Made by a program: the position numbers and the translations under genes
Assembly (NCBI GenBank): GCA_964522215.1
Contig: CAZFVR010000034.1
Coordinates: forward strand, 1-14,403
Length of the DNA stretch: 14,403 nt
Reading direction: 5' to 3'
Source of the DNA: CAG-390 sp964522215
Lineage (GTDB): Bacteria; Bacillota; Clostridia; Oscillospirales; CAG-272
Shown here: one piece after another, positions 12,469 through 14,403 of the stretch
How the letters are laid out: each line of letters begins with the position of its first letter
Position numbering within the stretch: the first letter of the stretch is position 1
Notes under the pieces: generated by a model
Told to the model about the DNA's origin: nothing
The model's database searches: none
The model's input: the letters and a program-made list of their open reading frames with translations, nothing else

Positions 12469-13506
12469 ATGGATAAACAAAACGAGACCTTGGAGCTGCT
12501 GACAGTCTCGCCGTCGCCGCATATAAAGCGGCGGGACACCACGCGCTCGATAATGCTTGATGTGATAGTGGCACTGACGCCCGCGCTTATTTGGGGATTT
12601 TATGTTTTTGGTCCGCGTGCGCTGGTGGTGGTGCTGATCTCTGTTGCATCCTCTGTGCTGTTTGAGTATCTGGTGCGGCTTGTGCTGCACCGCTCCACAA
12701 GCATCGGCGACCTTTCGGCGGTGGTCACCGGCCTGTTGCTGGGGCTTAATCTGCCGTCCTCTGTATCCTATTGGATACCGGTAGTGGGCGCATTTTTTGC
12801 CATTGTTGTTGTAAAACAGCTGTTTGGCGGCATTGGCAAAAACTTTTTAAATCCTGCGCTGGCGGGACGTGCCTTCCTGTTTGCGTGGCCGGAGGAGATG
12901 ACCTCCTTCCCCGCGCCGTTTCGCTGGCTCGATCCCTTGGTGCTATCCTACTCGGATACCGCAGATGCGATCGCCGAGGCCACACCTCTTGCCGCGCTTA
13001 AATCCGGCGTGATGCCTGAGGCATCTGCACTCGATCTCTTTTTGGGTCGCTGTGCCGGCTCTATCGGTGAGATATCCGCTGTGCTTTTGCTGGTAGGCGG
13101 TGTGTATCTTATCTGCCGCCGCGTTATCACGTGGCATATCCCCGTGGCGTATATCGGCACGGTAGCACTGCTTACCATCATCTTCCCCAAGGCCGAGCCC
13201 TCCATGTCCTTTATGCTCAGCGAGCTCGTAGCCGGCGGCCTCGTGCTCGGCGCGGTGTTTATGGCGACCGACTATGCCACCTCTCCCCTAACTGCCGTCG
13301 GCAGGCTGATATTCGGCGTGGGTTGCGGCGCGGTGACGGTACTTATCCGCTATTTCGGCGGATACAACGAGGGCGTATCCTTTGCGATACTTATGATGAA
13401 CATGCTTGTGTATTACATCGATAAATTTACCGCTCCGCGTGTGTTCGGCACGTCGCGCGGCGGGCGCAAAAAAAGTAAGAGCGGGGAGGCGGCAGGCAAA
13501 AAATGA
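12469..13506 (+). CDS. rnfD: Rnf complex subunit RnfD
   Basis: The protein has 345 residues, integral membrane, with about nine or ten hydrophobic segments between residues 28 and 318. Family signatures are SPHIKRRDTTRSIMLDV (15-32), GKNFLNPALAGRAFLF (123-138), and AVFMATDYATSP (262-273). The likely ApbE-dependent covalent FMN site is DAIAEATP (166-173), Thr172. Most members have Ser/Thr-Gly before the Ala-Thr; here those two are Ala-Glu. RnfD carries electrons across the membrane in the ferredoxin:NAD oxidoreductase. The C-terminus ends in a lysine-rich tail (GGRKKSKSGEAAGKK). GAGGG eight bases before the ATG supports the start. The stop overlaps the rnfG start by 4 bp (ATGA), indicating translational coupling. 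Confidence 0.96.
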   Translation: MDKQNETLELLTVSPSPHIKRRDTTRSIMLDVIVALTPALIWGFYVFGPRALVVVLISVASSVLFEYLVRLVLHRSTSIGDLSAVVTGLLLGLNLPSSVSYWIPVVGAFFAIVVVKQLFGGIGKNFLNPALAGRAFLFAWPEEMTSFPAPFRWLDPLVLSYSDTADAIAEATPLAALKSGVMPEASALDLFLGRCAGSIGEISAVLLLVGGVYLICRRVITWHIPVAYIGTVALLTIIFPKAEPSMSFMLSELVAGGLVLGAVFMATDYATSPLTAVGRLIFGVGCGAVTVLIRYFGGYNEGVSFAILMMNMLVYYIDKFTAPRVFGTSRGGRKKSKSGEAAGKK

Positions 13507-14093
13507 CGATGAATGTTAATGCAAAGGATCGCTCCGGAGCACGCGGGATACTGCGTATAGTCATGTCCTTGATGATAATCTGCCTCTCCGTTGCACTTGC
13601 CGTGTCACTCTCCTATGCACTTACAAAGGATAAGATAGAACAGATGCGGCTTGAAACAGAGCGCGCAGCCATCGCATCGGTCTTTGGTGCGGAGGATATC
13701 ACATACAAAACGCTTGATGGTGTCCCGGGGACCGTTACCTCTGTGTTTGAGGTGATGGGGGCGGGAGGAAATGTCAGCGGCTATGCCGTGGCGGTCTCAC
13801 CCTCAGGCTTTGGCGGCAACATCGATATGATAGTTGGCGTGGATATAAACGGCGAGATAGTTGGCGTGGACATTACCGCGCTTTCCGAAACGCCGGGGCT
13901 TGGCAGCAGAGTGAATGACGAGGGCTATCTCAGCCAGTACCGCGGACTTGGCGGTGCGCTGACGCTGGGCGAGGATGTGGATGCCATATCCGGAGCTACG
14001 ATATCCTCACGTTCTGTAATGTCCGGCGTTAACCGTGCGCTGGCGGCGCTCCGCGATATGGGGTGCATAGCGGCGGTGGATGCTGCCACCTGA
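13503..14093 (+). CDS. rnfG: Rnf complex subunit RnfG
   Basis: The protein has 196 residues. One membrane segment lies at about 18-40, and the rest is an extracytoplasmic FMN-binding domain. SETPGLGSRV (128-137) and DAISGATISSRSV (160-172) are clear, and Thr166 in SGAT is the expected covalent FMN acceptor for the flavinyltransferase ApbE. RnfG passes electrons on the outer face of the complex. The start at 13503 overlaps the rnfD stop (ATGA). A second in-frame ATG at 13509 is possible, and no strong ribosome site precedes either, so coupling to rnfD is likely. The following gene begins 29 bp later with its own strong ribosome site. Confidence 0.95.
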   Translation: MTMNVNAKDRSGARGILRIVMSLMIICLSVALAVSLSYALTKDKIEQMRLETERAAIASVFGAEDITYKTLDGVPGTVTSVFEVMGAGGNVSGYAVAVSPSGFGGNIDMIVGVDINGEIVGVDITALSETPGLGSRVNDEGYLSQYRGLGGALTLGEDVDAISGATISSRSVMSGVNRALAALRDMGCIAAVDAAT

Positions 14094-14122
14094 CACCGAG
14101 TCTTGCGAAAGGAGATAGAGCT

Positions 14123-14403
14123 ATGACAGAAGAAGAGATCGAGCGACGGCTGAGAGCATCACTGGCGGCTATGGATAACGGTCGTGAGACGGACGAGAGA
14201 AAGATCACCGCCGCACGCCATGAGGCATCCGCCGATGAGATAGCAAAAAAGCTGGCCGAGGATATAAACGCCGCGGCCGACGAAAAAAAGCCCGCCCCTC
14301 CCGCACAGCCCACAGAGGGTGAGTATATTACGTCTAAAAAAGAGACCGTTACGTCTAAAAAAGAGACCGTTACGTCTAAAAAAGAGACCGTTACGTCTAA
14401 AAA
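14123..14403 (+). CDS. Unrecognised charged protein in the rnf operon, C-terminus cut off
   Basis: The frame is open from the ATG at 14123 to the edge (93 codons). AAAGGAG eight bases upstream is a strong ribosome site. The protein starts MTEEEIERRLRASLAAMDNG and is a charged helix through about residue 58 (HEASADEIAKKLAEDINAAA). A Pro-rich stretch PAPPAQP follows, then from about residue 70 exact repeats of TSKKETV. No membrane segment appears in the visible part. It lies 29 bp after rnfG, where rnfE is expected in the usual C-D-G-E-A-B order. It may be a long hydrophilic N-terminal extension of RnfE or an extra, separate protein. RnfE normally starts within a few residues of its first helix, so either case is unusual. 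Function not assignable. Confidence 0.75.
   Translation, partial: MTEEEIERRLRASLAAMDNGRETDERKITAARHEASADEIAKKLAEDINAAADEKKPAPPAQPTEGEYITSKKETVTSKKETVTSKKETVTSK
14330..14403 (+). repeat. Exact 21-bp tandem repeat, at least 3.5 copies
   Basis: Units at 14330-14350, 14351-14371 and 14372-14392 are identical, with an 11-base start of a fourth at the window edge. In frame they encode TSKKETV. The array continues beyond the window, so the copy number is unknown. Confidence 0.97.

Noticed and set aside
11292..12542. Long antisense open frame opposite rnfC and the start of rnfD
   Set aside because: Composition is that of a shadow frame of GC-rich coding DNA; RnfC is unmistakable on the other strand.
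14330..14403. CRISPR array from regularly spaced repeats
   Set aside because: The units are contiguous 21-bp copies with no spacers and are in frame within a gene.

Overview
The window looks like chromosomal DNA from an anaerobic member of the Clostridia (Oscillospiraceae or Christensenellales-like). The grounds are a fairly GC-rich coding sequence, strong AGGAGG-type ribosome sites, TTG starts, an Rnf operon in the order C-D-G, and families typical of this group (DUF6062, MnmM/YtqB, bacterial OGG1, QueT). The assignment is by gene content only. No phage, insertion sequence, CRISPR array or recognisable defence system was found.

Layout. (1) 1-1998, minus strand: a likely three-gene operon of a DUF6062 cysteine-rich protein, the tRNA methyltransferase MnmM, and a Pro/Arg/Ala-rich disordered protein that runs off the left edge in an exact 21-bp tandem repeat. 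(2) 2247-3161, plus: an 8-oxoguanine DNA glycosylase, divergent from (1). (3) 3437-7744, plus: a near-consensus promoter, then a MoxR AAA+ ATPase, a DUF58 protein and a polytopic membrane protein with a DUF4129-like tail. This is the MoxR/DUF58/TgpA-type cassette, but without a transglutaminase domain, and its genes are separated by two unusually long spacers rich in inverted repeats. (4) 7745-9397, plus: a QueT-family queuosine-precursor transporter behind a structured leader that may be a preQ1 riboswitch, then a LysR regulator. (5) 9436-10816, minus: type I L-asparaginase, convergent with LysR and sharing a bidirectional terminator, preceded by tRNA-Glu and tRNA-Met under a near-consensus promoter. 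(6) 10894-14403, plus: the rnf operon (rnfC, rnfD, rnfG) with its own promoter and a leader of three stem-loops, followed where rnfE is expected by an unrecognised charged protein that leaves the window in exact 21-bp repeats (TSKKETV).

How the genes work together: RnfC, D and G belong to the membrane complex that couples reduced ferredoxin oxidation to NAD reduction and ion pumping. The MoxR cassette probably acts on an envelope or complex-assembly task. MnmM, QueT and the two tRNAs all concern tRNA and its modification, although they are not co-transcribed.

The observations most worth a second look are the repeat-bearing protein inside the rnf operon, the rnf leader, the long hairpin before the DUF4129-like gene, the candidate preQ1 element, and the duplicated CxxC/CxxH module of the DUF6062 protein. 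No wholly new system is evident from the sequence alone.
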